Origin: Clusia tigrina
Lineage: Eukaryota > Arthropoda > Insecta > Diptera > Clusiidae
DNA: 64,000 bases
Direction: 5' to 3'
NCBI GenBank assembly: GCA_920105625.2
Contig: OV050030.1
Span: 94,370,652 to 94,434,651, forward strand
Each line of letters begins with the position of its first letter. Position 1 is the stretch's first letter. Of the stretch, positions 31,802 to 44,229 are shown piece after piece. The notes beneath the pieces were generated by a model. That model worked only from the letters and a program-made list of their open reading frames with translations. It was not told the DNA's origin and ran no database searches. The translations under genes were made by a program, and so were the position numbers.

Positions 31802-32990
31802 AAACACGCATCACCAAGGACGATCTACGACATGTTATGACGGAACTAACCGATTTAATAAACCCGATTGTTGAAATACTAAAAACTGTGGATGCGCGTG
31901 TTGGTCGATTTGAAGTGTCCAACTTGCAATCCGATGCAACAACTCCACAAACGGTGCGCTTAAGCGGTCCTGATATGACTGAATCTTACCTCCGAGATAT
32001 AAGTCAGTTTCCCGACTGCATCAAATTGCTGTAAGTCTTCGACCGGAATACGTGTCATGGATTCACTCTGTCGAGAGCATCCTAAGAGATTTCGAAATTG
32101 TCAAAACGAAGCCACTCTCTAGGGCGATTGTCGATTAGCGATCCAGCATGCCCGTCAGAAAATAAGAGGCTGTGCCGATGCTGCTCTTATTTCATATAAT
32201 ATATTTGATGACGATTGGCTCGCCATAAAGAAGATTCTCTCGTTACACTATGCCGATAAAAGGGATATTCGCAAACCTTGAAAACCAACTCAATCAACTG
32301 CGCAAAAGGGCAGTAAGATAGATGAATTTTATGCAGCGGTGCATCACATCTTGATTATAAACAAGCTTAAAACTGAGTCGTATAGTGAAGAAACGGTTGA
32401 TGCCCTGGTGGAAATCTATCGCAATAGCGCGCTGGACGTTTTCATTAGAGGCCTAATGGGGAAGTTTCCACAATGCTTATTATTCAAAGAGCAAAAACTC
32501 TGCCGGAAGCGTATTCCGCTGTCTAGAAATTCAGAATTTAAATTACAGGGGTCTCTCTATTCACACTCCTAATATTAATAACAGCATAACAGCGCCTGTT
32601 AATCAACTCCCACGTATAGACACAAGACCGCCGTGCTACCGCCTAGAAAATCCAATTTTCAGCCAACACACAGCCAATACGACCGAATTTTTGGAAGCAG
32701 AATTCACCATCAAGGCAAATGTTTCACAACCACAGCGGAAAGAATGGAAGTAGACCCGTCTATTCAGTCGCGTCGCGTGAATTCACCAGGAGAAAACAAC
32801 CCATTTAAAAGAGGATCGAAATAGGACAATTACCCTCAGAAGAAAATTCAAAGGCTGTACCATCTGGATGCAGAACCAAATGAAGCAAACCAGACCGTAA
32901 ACGCCGACCAAACTCTTACGGTAGAGAACGACACTCTACAGGAATGCCTAGACGAAATAAATTTTCTGTCAGGCGGGAATCTAGCGTACA
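31802..32990 (+). pseudogene. Gypsy C Gag
   Basis: ITKDDLRHVMTELTDLINPI at the start, then LRPEYVSWIHSVESILRDF near 32036 and [20 protein letters not shown] near 32208 show the capsid-type Gag of the 17.6/297 group. EETVDALVEIYRNSALDVFI at 32388 belongs to the same domain. RLYHLDAEPN near 32850 is the Gag tail. Frames shift near 32030, 32190, 32280 and 32470. No zinc knuckle is visible, as is common in this group. Confidence 0.82.
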
Positions 32991-33360
32991 ATACCTGGAA
33001 TATATTACTAGGAGTGGAAAAAAGTTAAAATTCCTAGTTAACACCGGTGCCAAAAATAATTTTATTCGCCCACTTCTAACTGAAAATGCAAAAAAACTGC
33101 AAAAACTCTTTTGAAGTCAGCTCAGCTGCTGGAAAGATAATAATTAATAAAAATATTACAGGAAATTCTTCGAAACCCTTGGTAATAATTCTCCATTCTC
33201 TTTCTATATGTTGCCTGGTTTGGAGTCATTCAATGGAATAATAGGCGACGACACTTTACGAGAAATAGAAGCAATCATTGACAGGAAGGAAAAGTTTTTT
33301 ATTCTAAGTCCAAGTGTGAAAATTCCTCTTAAAAGTAAGGTATCTAAAGAAATTAATTTT
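32990..33360 (+). pseudogene. Gypsy C protease, active-site Asp lost
   Basis: FLVNTGAKNNFIRPLL near 33030 corresponds to the retropepsin active site DTGA/S, but the first residue is Asn here (AAC), so this copy cannot be catalytic. MLPGLESFNGIIGDDTLRE near 33210 is the C-terminal protease block. There is a frame change near 33110 and one stop. Confidence 0.75.
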
Positions 33361-34100
33361 GTGCTTGATGAAAACAATTCCTGGTGACGTGAAGTCAAGG
33401 TTGAATGACTTACTCTCTAAATATCGATCTTTGTTTAGGGCGATCTGTGGAACGGAGTTGGTAAAAACATCTGTTAGGGCTGAAACTAAAACGAAAACAT
33501 GTGATCCCATTTATGCTAAAAGCTACCCATACACAGCTTGCACGAAGGATGAAGTAGTAAAGCAAGTAAACGAGTTGTTATCTGAGGGGATAATTTTACC
33601 ATCTAAAAGTCCATACAACTCTCCAATATGGGTGGTACTCAAGAAACCGAAACTATATCGAATGGTAATTGACTATAAACGTCTTAATTCAGTCACTGTC
33701 GCTGATGCATATCCAATTCCTGAGATTAATTCCACTCTTGCTAGTCTAGAGAAAGCGAAATACTTCACCACCATAGATTTGTCTTCTGGTTTCCACCAAA
33801 TTCCCATGAAAGATATAGAGAAAAGAGCATTTTCCACGATGAATAGAAAATATGTATTTCTTCCTTTTGGTTTGAAAAACGCACCCGCTATATTCTAAAG
33901 AATGATCAACGTGCTAAAACCACATATAGGCACATTTGCTATGTGTATAACGATGACATCATAGTTTTTGGTAATGACATTGACGATCACCTAAAGTACG
34001 TTGAAACAGTGTTTTCAGAATTACAGAATGCGAATCTTAAAATAAACTTGGAGAAGACGCACTTCCTGAAAACAGAATTTGAGTTCGTGGGATAAGTTAT
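33361..34100 (+). pseudogene. Gypsy C reverse transcriptase
   Basis: An open frame from 33359 to 33898 includes SPYNSPIWVVLKKP, RMVIDYKRLNSVTVADAYPI, FTTIDLSSGFHQIPM and YVFLPFGLKNAPAIF, i.e. RT blocks 1 to 4 with the first catalytic Asp. A stop at 33896 and a frame change precede VYNDDIIVFG (33943), a mutated YIDD active site. INLEKTHFL follows. Confidence 0.92.
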
Positions 34101-34985
34101 GACATCGGAGGGCATAAGAACAGATCCAAAAAAGGTTGCTGCTATCAAACAAATCCTAACTCCCGAAAATCTTAAGGATCGGAAAAGATTTCTGGGAATG
34201 ACGACCTACTACAGAAAATTTATTCGTGACTACGCTAAACTGGCGAATCCACTGACCAATCTCACAAGAGGCGAGAATGCCCAAGTAAAAGGTAACGAAT
34301 CCAAAAATGTAGTCATAACCCTAGATAGTGAAGCGCTTTCAGCATTTAATGATTTAAAAACCACTTTAATATCTTCTCAGCTTTTCGATTTCCCAGACAG
34401 GCCTTTAATCTTACTACAGATGCTTAGAATTATGCTATTGGAGCTGTTCTATCGCAGGGTGAACCAGGGAAGGATAAAAATATCGCGTATATCTCACGTT
34501 CTTTGAATAAAACAGAAGTAAATTATGCTACCAATGAAAAAGAGATGTTGTCTATAGTGTGGTCCTAAGATAATCTACGTTCCTATTTGTACGGGGCAAA
34601 GAGAATTCGCATTTATTAGGATCACCAACTTCTCACATATACTTTAGGTAATAGGAATTTCAATGCAAACCTAAAGCGCTGGAAAGCAAGAATTGAAGAA
34701 TATAACAGTGAGCTAATTTACAAAAATGGCAGGTCTACTTTAGTTGCTGATGCACTTTCTCGACTGAAAACAGAATTAAACCACTTGGATGGTTCAGAGT
34801 CTGCTCAATTGTCACTTAAATGACATATTGGATCCAAAACTGAATCAGCGAGGGAAGGAAGCTCCAATTCCGAGACCGATACAGCTAGTGAGGGTTGTCC
34901 TGACACAAGTTCAACTGTAAAATCGAGTAAAGAAGTCTGAAGTCCGGTTAGACCGATTTCGAAATACCCTTTACCTTTTCTTATG
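34099..34985 (+). pseudogene. Gypsy C RT thumb and RNase H
   Basis: FLGMTTYYRKFIRDYAKLAN marks the RT connection. RNase H is degraded: the first Asp block has become [12 protein letters not shown] after a frameshift near 34420, [17 protein letters not shown] at 34516 keeps the Glu, and IYKNGRSTLVADALSRL at 34720 is the terminal block. The tail extends to about 34985, where the inserted repeat begins. Confidence 0.85.
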
Positions 34986-34989
34986 GGTG

Positions 34990-35865
34990 CGAGTTCAACC
35001 ATGAGGATGTTTTCTTCATAAATCATCATTAGGAGCATATTCACGGTAATTTTTGGTAGGGTACCTTGAAATGATTATATCAACCCCTTTTCTTGTGTAT
35101 GGCTTTCTAGTATCAATATAACCACTAATATAAAATTTCGTCAAAAAATATTGTGTAGGTAGAAAGTTATAATAATATGTGGGCGTGTCTGTAAAAATAA
35201 CACGCCCATTTTTTGTGTAGTGTTTAATGTTGGTACCCGCAACCTTCCTGTGAAATTTATGATTTCCATATTCTGCACACACACTATTATGGACCCCATG
35301 TATGTTTCTGCCAATTTTTATTCCGCTGGCATCAATACGAGCATAGATAGGCTAATTTTAATTTTCGACCCGAAAGTTCCGTATATCAAAAGTGGGCGTG
35401 TCTTTCCTCTGATCAGCCCCATTTGTAGCAGAGAGCTTTATAATGTCCACATGTTCCTTCCCGTAAATATTCGTCCGTAAAACTTTATCAGATTTTAAGT
35501 TATTAATATTTGTTAATAGTGGGCGTGGCAGTTATTATATACCGCCGACTTTTTGCACAGTGTTTAGTAGGACCCACATCTCTATAACTGTCAAATAATC
35601 TCACGATTCCGTCAATTGAACCGAAGTGAGTCATTTTAAAAAAGGTGAAAAAAGTTCCTTATATGGGAAGTAGACGTGGTCTTTGTCCAAATCGGCCCAT
35701 ATAGCTATCTGGTTCTGTATCTTTGTGCAGGTTACACTTTTGCAAAATTTCATTAAGATAGTTCTAACGGTGTAGAAAAAAAGTGGCCACAGACTGACAG
35801 ACGGACAGACGGACAAACTGCTCAGATAAATTTTCAAAATTCGCAAAGCTCTTCCACGTTAGAAA
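34990..35865 (-). repeat. Dispersed non-coding repeat inserted in gypsy C integrase (contains copy 2)
   Basis: The segment interrupts the integrase domain and has no element coding sequence. Its part 35560-35840 is the inverted counterpart of 15840-16090, including the GACAGACGGACAGACGGACA run and GTAGGACCCACATC. The part 34990-35550 has several GTGGGCGTGTCT-like repeats. I could not identify terminal repeats or duplication. Confidence 0.65.
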
Positions 35866-36380
35866 TAGGTCAGCAATTCATCTGCGAGGCAAATTGGCAA
35901 AGGTGCTACATTACACCACAAATGAAGATAATAATAACCAACAACGAGAGGGGTTTTTTGAGCCCAATTGTTGCAAACTTTATATGATCCTTAGGGATCG
36001 AGATTTATCAGACTCCTAGTCAGACAAGCAAAGTAAATGGTCAGGTTGGAAGATTACATTCTACCTTACTAGTGATGTATCGCTGTTTGGAGAAGGAAGT
36101 AAAAATTTACAAAGTAAAATTACTACGGAGCTACTTTATATTGCGCTAAACATTAGAGCACAAATTGAACTCAATCAAGAAACTCGTAATCTAAGACGAA
36201 ATAAGACAAGGACTACTCCAAGACAATACAAAAAATGTGTTTATGTCGCCAATAAGCAAATAAGAGGCAAACAAAAACCTCTCTATAAAAAGGAAATAGT
36301 AGACAAAAATAAAACGGTAACGATCCATACGGTGACAGGGAAAAAGCTTCACAAGGCGCACATTAAAAATGTAAAGTAAC
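35866..36380 (+). pseudogene. Gypsy C integrase, C-terminal half
   Basis: Broken frames read PTFYTTPQMKIITNNE-like sequence, then QTPSQTSKVNGQVGRLHSTL near 36010, which is the conserved NSNGQVERFHST block; the catalytic Glu has become Gly in this copy. KKLHKAHIKN-type sequence marks the end of the protein near 36370. The zinc finger and the two Asp residues are absent because of the inserted repeat. Confidence 0.8.
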
Positions 36381-37544
36381 AAATAAATATACCCATAAAC
36401 ATTTATTTTTTTTTAACCTTACAATTAGCCAAAAAGGTTAATTTATTACAAAAAAAATTTGTAAAAACTTAAAATCCATCCAAAGCAAAAGGAAAAGAAA
36501 ATAGGCCATTTGGCCATAACTGCACGCAAATACAAATTTACTACTGTATTAAAACAAATAATTTTAAAAGCAATTAAAAAAAAAAGAAAAAAAGGGGAAG
36601 AAAACAATATGTTTGCTTTAAATGCAATATATACCCACTACATAGAATCACTTTAAATACAGCAAAAGCAGTAATCCCAGAAATCGTAGAAATAACATCG
36701 AATTAGTAGAAACTGTATGAGTAATAAACAATTATAAAATAACATAAAAAATAATTATAAAGATAATAGTAATGCTAATATAGTACTTATAGTACTTCAC
36801 TACTAAAAATATTCAATTCTAAAATGTACTAAAATACTAACATCTAAAAATAGTTATAAAGAAGTTATAAAACACTATCATAACAATTAAAAAATAGTTA
36901 TAAAGAAATTATAAAACACTATCATTATACAAACATCTAAAAAATAGTTATAAAGAAATTATAAAACACTATCATTATACTAACAATATACACCTCGTAC
37001 TCGTACTACTCATACTCGTACTACTACAATATACTACTTAAAACATACTATTAAACAACTTTAAATACTATAATTTACTAACATTCTAATATCTAAACAA
37101 ACAGTTATAAAGGAAGTTATAAAACACTATTATACTTCAAACAAATTAGTAAAAAATTTTAATTATATAATTAACAATAACTTTTATATTAGTACCTAAC
37201 ATCTACTAAACATTAACTCATACAAATGCCCTATTATTAAACATTTTATCGACAGCTCCCATTGTGTCTATCAAGAATGATACAGAGTGGATCGTGAATG
37301 TCCATTTCCATATGATTCACGTCATTGATCTGGGAAAATTTGAACATCTGCTGCATGGAACTATGGAACGCCATTGGGAACAGAACACAAAACAACGAGA
37401 TGAAAACGCTAACAGAATTCGATTCCCAGCAAATCACAGACAGGATCAGGATTCCGGTTATTAATATGCGATCATCTACTCCTGACGTCGATCGACAACA
37501 GCAGTTACCTTGATATACGGGACGTAGACTTTTGAAGGGGGATG
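36380..37544 (+). other. Gypsy C 3' region with AT-rich repeats and possible env remnant
   Basis: AT-rich non-coding DNA. Four related units with TAGTTATAAAGAAATTATAA cores and AACACTATCAT (36845-37140) are arranged in tandem. From 37240 a small open segment (MSIKNDTEWIVNVHFHM) occupies the position of the env 3' end, but I cannot confirm an envelope protein. GAAGGGGGATG (37534-37544) is the polypurine tract abutting the LTR. Confidence 0.6.
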
Positions 37545-37945
37545 AGTTAACACGTCGCAGTTCCCCCACTTTATTAATTACGCCACATTGTGAAATCCAT
37601 CGCAATGTGACTTATACGAAACGGCTGACGCTGCACAATCGCCGTCCCTCCAATATACAAGTATGCGCATGCATGCTGCGGATATGTGCCAGCCGCTAAC
37701 TCAGCACATTCCTGCACGCTGAGAACAATGTACAGTTACAAAGTCGGAAGATCTTGCGTGTGCACGGGACTGCGCCGACATTAGGTTAAAGTTTGAATTG
37801 TATTTTACTTTTAGATTTAATTTGGCAGTGCCTCGGAACTCTCCAAAAAATAGAATTGTTATAACGTTTTACACCTTTAGTGTTTTATTAGTGCCAGTTG
37901 AGGCACTCAAAAATATATTTTTTGCAGGACCGAATCCCCACTATA
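37545..37945 (+). repeat. 3' LTR of gypsy C, interrupted by mariner
   Basis: Starts AGTTAACACG directly after the polypurine tract and follows the 5' LTR almost base for base to GGACCGAATCC. A mariner then begins at a TA. The final few bases of the LTR are not found beyond the mariner. Confidence 0.88.
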
Positions 37946-38450
37946 CGAGGCTTGTTCAAAAAGTATCGGGAATTTTGAGTTTTCGCGGGCTACGGATGTT
38001 CGATTTTCGTTCTTTTTGTGTCGTTATGTTGGTACGCATGACCCTCACTTATGTTGACAATCTCGGCCATTTTGAATGTTCAGTCAGTTTTTGACAGCTA
38101 TTGTGCATGGACGTGTTTTAGCTTGTCTTCGATTTTTGTCTATCCCGAAAATGGATCAAAGAATTTGTATCAAATTTTGTGTGAAAAACAACATAAAGTG
38201 CGCGAAAGTATTCCGAATGTTGACTGTTGGGTCTATGGTTATGACGTAGAAACCAAAGCTCAATCATTCCAATGGAAGCTGCCGCATGAGCCAAGACCAA
38301 AGAAAGCACGCCAAGTTCGGTCGAATGTGAAGGTTGTGCTGACAGTTTTATTTGACATGAGTACTAACATAACGCCAAAAAAAGATCGAAAATCGAACAT
38401 CCGTAGCCCGCGAAATATCAAAATTGGCGATACTTTTTGAAACCTTTTCG
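37946..38450 (+). mobile_element. Deleted mariner (DD34D group), 505 bp
   Basis: Inverted ends CGAGGCTTGTTCAAAAAGT (left) and CGAAAAGGTTTCAAAAAGT (right, complement) are flanked by TA. Similarity of the ends runs for about 100 bp. Inside are a transposase start (MDQRICIKFCVKN near 38151) and a catalytic-region piece, WVYGYDVETKAQSFQWK and KKARQVRSNVKVVLTV, joined by a deletion. The second and third catalytic Asp regions are gone, so it is non-autonomous. Confidence 0.9.
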
Positions 38451-38452
38451 TA

Positions 38453-38854
38453 TATGTATATGTATTTCTTTATGTATATTTATATGTTTATGTATATTTT
38501 TAAGTATGTATATTTATAAGTATAAGAATATGTATTTACATGTGTATGTATATGTATTTGTATATGTATGTATATGTATGTGCATATTTATATGTATATG
38601 TACTCGTATATGAATAAGTATAAGAATATGTATATGTATATTTATATGCATATGTATTTATTCTTTATTAGAGCACATCACAATTATTCGGTTAGCCGTA
38701 TCATTAATTTAGTCCACAAGCAAAGTTTGAGTCTATTCTTTTACAAGTATAAGTTTATTCTTTATTAAAGCACATTTATTTATCCGTACTAATTGTTTTA
38801 GTTAACTAGGTTACAAATAAAAATGTACTTTTACAGTTAAGATTCCAGTTCAAA
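38453..38854. other. TATATG-type simple repeats and AT-rich DNA
   Basis: Imperfect hexanucleotide repeats to about 38660, then unidentified AT-rich sequence with two related TTTATTCTTTATTA(G/A)AGCACAT copies (near 38659 and 38755). Confidence 0.7.
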
Positions 38855-39678
<824 letters not shown>

Positions 39679-40540
39679 AAAAGATCTTGGCCTACATCCT
39701 TACAAGATCAAACTGACGCAAGAACTGAAGCCAATTGACCACCATAAGCGTCGTATGTTCGTGAATTGGGCTGAGCAACAACTTGAAAATGATTCGGATT
39801 TTCATCGGAAAATCATCTTCAGCGATGAGGCTCATTTCTGGCTGAATGGCTTCGTCAATAAGCAAAATATGCGTTATTGGTTAGACAGCAATCCACACGT
39901 ACTCCATGAGTCATCATTGCATCCCGAAAAACTTACGGCTTGGTACGGTTTATGGGCCGGCGGCGTCATTGGGCCGTACTTCTTCCGTGATGGTCAAGAC
40001 CGGCACATTACTGTGAATGCGAATCGCTACCGTTCAATGATAACCGAATATTTTTGGCCCCACTTGGATAATATGGACTTGGAGGACATGTGGTTCCAAC
40101 AGGACGGCGCCACAAGCCACACAGCGAATGCCACAATCAATTTACTGCAAACGAAGTTTGGTGAACGTGTTATCTCACGAAATGGCCCAGTCGATTGGCC
40201 GCCTCGGTCGTGCGATTTGACGCCGTTAGATTATTTCCTGTGGGGCTACGTCAAGTCTATGGTCTATGCCAACAAGCCAGCGACGATTGATGAACTTCGT
40301 ACGAATATCGAACGTGAAATTGGAGCAGTATCGGCCGATTTATGCTTGAAAACCGTTGAAAATTGGGTTCAGCGTCTGGACTTCTGTAAGCGTGCCCGTG
40401 GTGGCCATGCAAAAGAAATCGAGTTCCAGACATAGTGGCATCGAACGTACTTTCACAGGAATAAAGAATTTCATTGATATCTAAAACCGGTTTTGTTTTA
40501 TTTAAAAAAACTTTTGTAGCGCTCTTATTGAAAAACCCGA
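39679..40540 (+). pseudogene. DD41D (rosa-type) mariner transposase, C-terminal two thirds
   Basis: Coding homology begins at 39680 (DLGLHPYKIKLTQELKPIDH) upstream of the first ATG at 39755, and remains open to 40435. Catalytic residues: FSDEAHFWLNG, MWFQQDGATSH and LTPLDYFLWG. The second and third Asp are 41 residues apart, the DD41D signature of the rosa group. The N-terminal DNA-binding region is missing, cut by the palindrome. The 3' end has TAGCGCTCTTATTGAAAAACCC as probable terminal repeat near 40540. All catalytic Asp are intact, so the loss is recent or N-terminal only. Confidence 0.88.
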
Positions 40541-40544
40541 TATA

Positions 40545-41660
40545 TATCGCCCTCATTGCAATTGCCGGCTTTCTCGCCATTACAGCTACTGCCTCAGCCG
40601 ACACAGTTCTATATGCACTCACTACGCTCTTAGCATATTAATCCTCATTGCTTTCTTGAGAGGCTTAAGCGCCATGGAACTTACACCACACCAGATTGGT
40701 TCCGCATATAGTGCAATCGAGTCAGCCACCGTAGACAATATTCGCCTTTTGCGATATCGTGCTCCATCGAATTTTGGTAATATGTTCGATAGGGCCGTAA
40801 TCACCGTACTCACCTTGTCCGCCGTTCTCTTCGTGTGTACCTTATAATTATATTTATGGCCAAGTAGGACTCCAAGATACTTTACCGAGCTCTGTTACCA
40901 AATGTCAATTCCCGCTACATTAATTGTTATGTATTCGGCAGTTCTCCTTGGTGTTATGAGCACTGCCTCCGTTTTCTGTGCAGCTGTGTTCGAGTCGTAT
41001 GCGTGCGATTGCAGCATTGCAGGTAAGCTCAAGTGTTGAAACCCATTTTGATGTGACTACTAGCGCAATGTCGTCCTACTAAAGTCACATGTTGTGGCAT
41101 TTCGATATGAAGCACCCCATCATACATTATATTCCATAATGTTGGGTCCAGTACTGAACCTTGCGGCATCTCACGCATCACCTTGTGATAATCTGTGCCT
41201 TCTTCTGTACAATGTCCCTACTGCAGTACAATGTCCCTGAAATATTCGCGTATGATTTTGAGTAAATATGCAGGAGCCTCCAATGAATTCAGCGATTGTA
41301 TAATGACGTTCTATCTTGCGCTATTGAAAGCATTTCGGATGTCCAGCGTGTATCTCCGATTATTTATATTGCCCTCCGTGGCGTATGATGCGATCGGTAG
41401 GACTCGTTTTGTGGCATCAATCGTGGATCTGCCGCATCGGAAACGAATTTAATACTTTGATAGCTTTCGATCGACTATGTTTTGTAAGCGGGCGCACACT
41501 GAGCGTTCAAACACTTTGTTCGCAGTGTCCAGCATACATAATGGTATATGCGCTGATGGCATTTGGCTTCTTCACGGGTTTGAAGAAGAGAACTAACCGT
41601 TGCTTTTTCCAGTCCCATGGAAAACAACCTTCTCTTAAGCACTCGGTATACATTTATTTA
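40545..41660 (-). pseudogene. R1-like LINE reverse transcriptase remnant
   Basis: Minus-strand fragments in mixed frames give WKKQRLVLFFKP near 41620, DTRLS-like and ARFSTGPNIM-type blocks, an active-site remnant ADDIALVV near 41070, TKENCRIH near 40960, and at the 3' side ITLYAEPIW and SAYRTVSAEAVAVMARKPAI near 40620-40560. The last is the block characteristic of R1-clade elements. No intact frame exceeds about 120 codons. Confidence 0.75.
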
Positions 41661-41699
41661 TTTTTTTTCAATTCAGTTTTTCATTGTTTATTCTACAAG

Positions 41700-44225
41700 A
41701 GATTGACAATTGTCTTAAAATCTTAACTTTAATAATTAAATATATGTATTATAATACTGGTACCGGTGTGCGAATTATTAGTTGACTTCAGAAAATATAC
41801 TATAATGATGGAAGATCTCATCTTTTCAGCCGTTATAAGCTTCGAGTGTTTTCCAGGACCTGGGCTAGCGAGTTCGGATGATACAGAAGCCTTGCATGGT
41901 ATTTTTCAGTCAGAACGGCTAGTTCTTTTAATGGGTGCAGTATCTACATAGATCGCGATGTATATTCACATTTTTCACATACGATGGTGCCTTCACGATG
42001 ATTCTTAGTATTCTAGACTCAGCTCGTTGAATTTTCTCTATATTAGAAGAACTATCAGTTGACCATAACTGAGCGCCATATGACCAAATCGGAAGTTTTG
42101 TATCGGAAGGCGAACATTTTTGTGTGGTAAAAAATTAAATTTTAGGGCTGCCAACTTTATTTGCTTTTGCTTGGCTATATATGTTTGTGCCAAGTCAGCC
42201 TTCTGTCGAGATGTATTCCACGATATGTAGCTGCTCTGGATACAGGAATGGTGACGTTGTTGAGTTTCAGGGCCGCGGGGCTACTTTGACATAGTGTGAA
42301 CGGGACATCTTTGCTTTTCGTTTCATTTACTCTTATGCGCCAGCTACAGAGCCAGGTTTCAATATTACGCAAATGTCGATTTAGGCTAGCTGATGTAGCG
42401 TCTGATACTGAGTGAAAGCATTGTATCGTAGTGTCGTCAGCAAAAGTACAGATTTTTGTTTTTTCATCTGTCGGTATATCAGATGTAAACACCACATACA
42501 GGACAGGCTTGGGGTACGCCAGATTCGATGCTGTAGATGTTCGATGTGGATTCGTTGGAATTCACTTCGCAGGAAGCATTTGCTTCAACATGTACTTAAG
42601 TCCGTCGGTGCACTTGCTCAATTGTTCCATGTTTTCTCCGAAAGCCAAATTGGTGACTTAGGATCAATTTGTCAACATACGGCTGCATCTTGTTCAAAAA
42701 TATCCTTTCGAACAGCTTGGAAAGTATAGACAATAGGCTGATAGGTCTGTATGAAGAGGAATAGGTGGGTTCTTTACCCAGATTGCAGATCATTTTTATT
42801 ACTGACATTTTCCTAAATATTTGGGGAGTATGCTACTCGGCGAACTGCATTGAACAAGTTTAGAATTTACCTGATTGCACATTTTGGTAATTGAGCTATC
42901 ATCTCTGATGTTATCATGTCGGAGCCAGAGCCTTGCTCGCTTTACAGTGCGTTTACCTGATGGTGAGTTTTAGGAACTTCAATATTTGGAATTGCGAAGT
43001 TGTTTGAAGGTTGATTTGGCTTAAACACACATTTGAGGTGGTTTACAAATATATTTGATTTTTCCGCATCGCTTCTAGCCCATTTTCCATTTTCAATTCT
43101 AAGGGGTGGATTTTGTTATTGGGGAGTTTTGAGGAATTTATTTGTTTTCCACAAAGAGTAGTTTGTGTCCTTGCCTGGAGTAAGTTTTTCCGTGAACTCT
43201 ATGAAACTGGTATTCCTATGATTTCTAAGAGCTTCTCTTAGACGTTGATCAGCGTCAGCTAGTGTTTGTTTCAACATGGGTGATCGAGCCGTCTGCCACT
43301 CTTTTCAAATGCGTATTTTCTCTCTTGTCAGCGAATCAATATCTCCGGAAGTGACAGTTCCTTTAGAGTATGAAGATGATTTAGTTGCAGCAGTTGCATG
43401 CACGGCTCCCGAGACCAATAGTGTGCTAAGTTCGTCAACAAGGAAGTCTATATCCTCTGCTGTTTTTAGCAGTGGATCATTCTTTAGATGGCTGTTAATA
43501 TATTGACGATATTTTTGCCAACTGATTTTGCGGTTTGTTATTTTCATTGGCTGTGCATTACGCATGGGATGTTTATGCAAGTTAATTATAACAGGGGAGT
43601 GATCTGAGGATAAGTCGAAGCATTCTTCCGCTGACATGAAGTGTGGGTCAATTTTTCTAGTGACGCCAAAATCAATTAGGTCCGGGATTTTGCTAGAATC
43701 AGATGGCCAGTAGGTGTGTTTGCCAGTAGATATAATATCCAGTTTATTTTTCGTATTAATTATAGCAGAATACAGCTGCCTTCCTTTTGGGTTTATAAGC
43801 CGAGAGCCCTAAAGTGTATGCTCGGCATTAGAGTCTCCTGCTGCCAACAATTTTGAGCCTAGAGTGTTGAAAAATCAAGAAATTTACCTTCAGTCATGTT
43901 GTACCTTAGAGGGAAATACACTGCGCTTATTATAATTTCATCTACCCAGCACTACAGCGAGACCGATGTTGCTTGTATGTTCTCTTTTGAGTATTCTTCG
44001 ATTGCATGGTGTTTAAGATGATCGTTAACTAGAATTTCTGTTCCACCACGTGTTTTACCGTCTAGTCGATTTGTGTTGTAAAATGAATAGTCCGGTAGTT
44101 TAAAATAGTTGTTTGAGCTTAAATGGGTTTCAGAAAGCAGTAGAATTTCAATTTCATTTGTTTGCAAGAAATTGAGAACTTCGTTTCTGCGTTTGCAAAC
44201 GCCGTTGGCATTCCAATGACATATT
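41700..44225 (-). pseudogene. Jockey-like LINE ORF2 (copy A)
   Basis: Reading the minus strand: endonuclease N-terminus (LSETHLSSNNYFKLPDYSFY, GGTEILVND) at 44160-44000; endonuclease C-terminus (LSSDHSPVIINL) near 43610; RT start (NLGKEPTYSSSYRPISLLSI) near 42780-42720; HQFGFRRKHGT near 42640; active site CTFADDTTIQCF near 42440; YRGIHLDRRLTWHKHI near 42210; C-terminal WSYGAQLWSTDSS near 42080. Breaks and missing segments occur near 43860, 42950 and 42530. Confidence 0.88.
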
Positions 44226-44229
44226 TTTA

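Larger units (their letters stand above)
29952..37945 (+). mobile_element. Ty3/gypsy element C (17.6/297/gypsy group), interrupted
   Basis: Both LTRs are present in the same orientation. Order inside is leader, gag, protease, RT, RNase H, integrase, 3' region. LTR ends of the AGTTA/TAACT type and the RT and integrase sequences fit the 17.6/297/gypsy group. It has taken at least two insertions: a LINE 3' fragment ending near 31800, and a dispersed repeat at about 34990-35865 that replaces the N-terminal half of integrase. A mariner sits in the 3' LTR. Confidence 0.88.
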
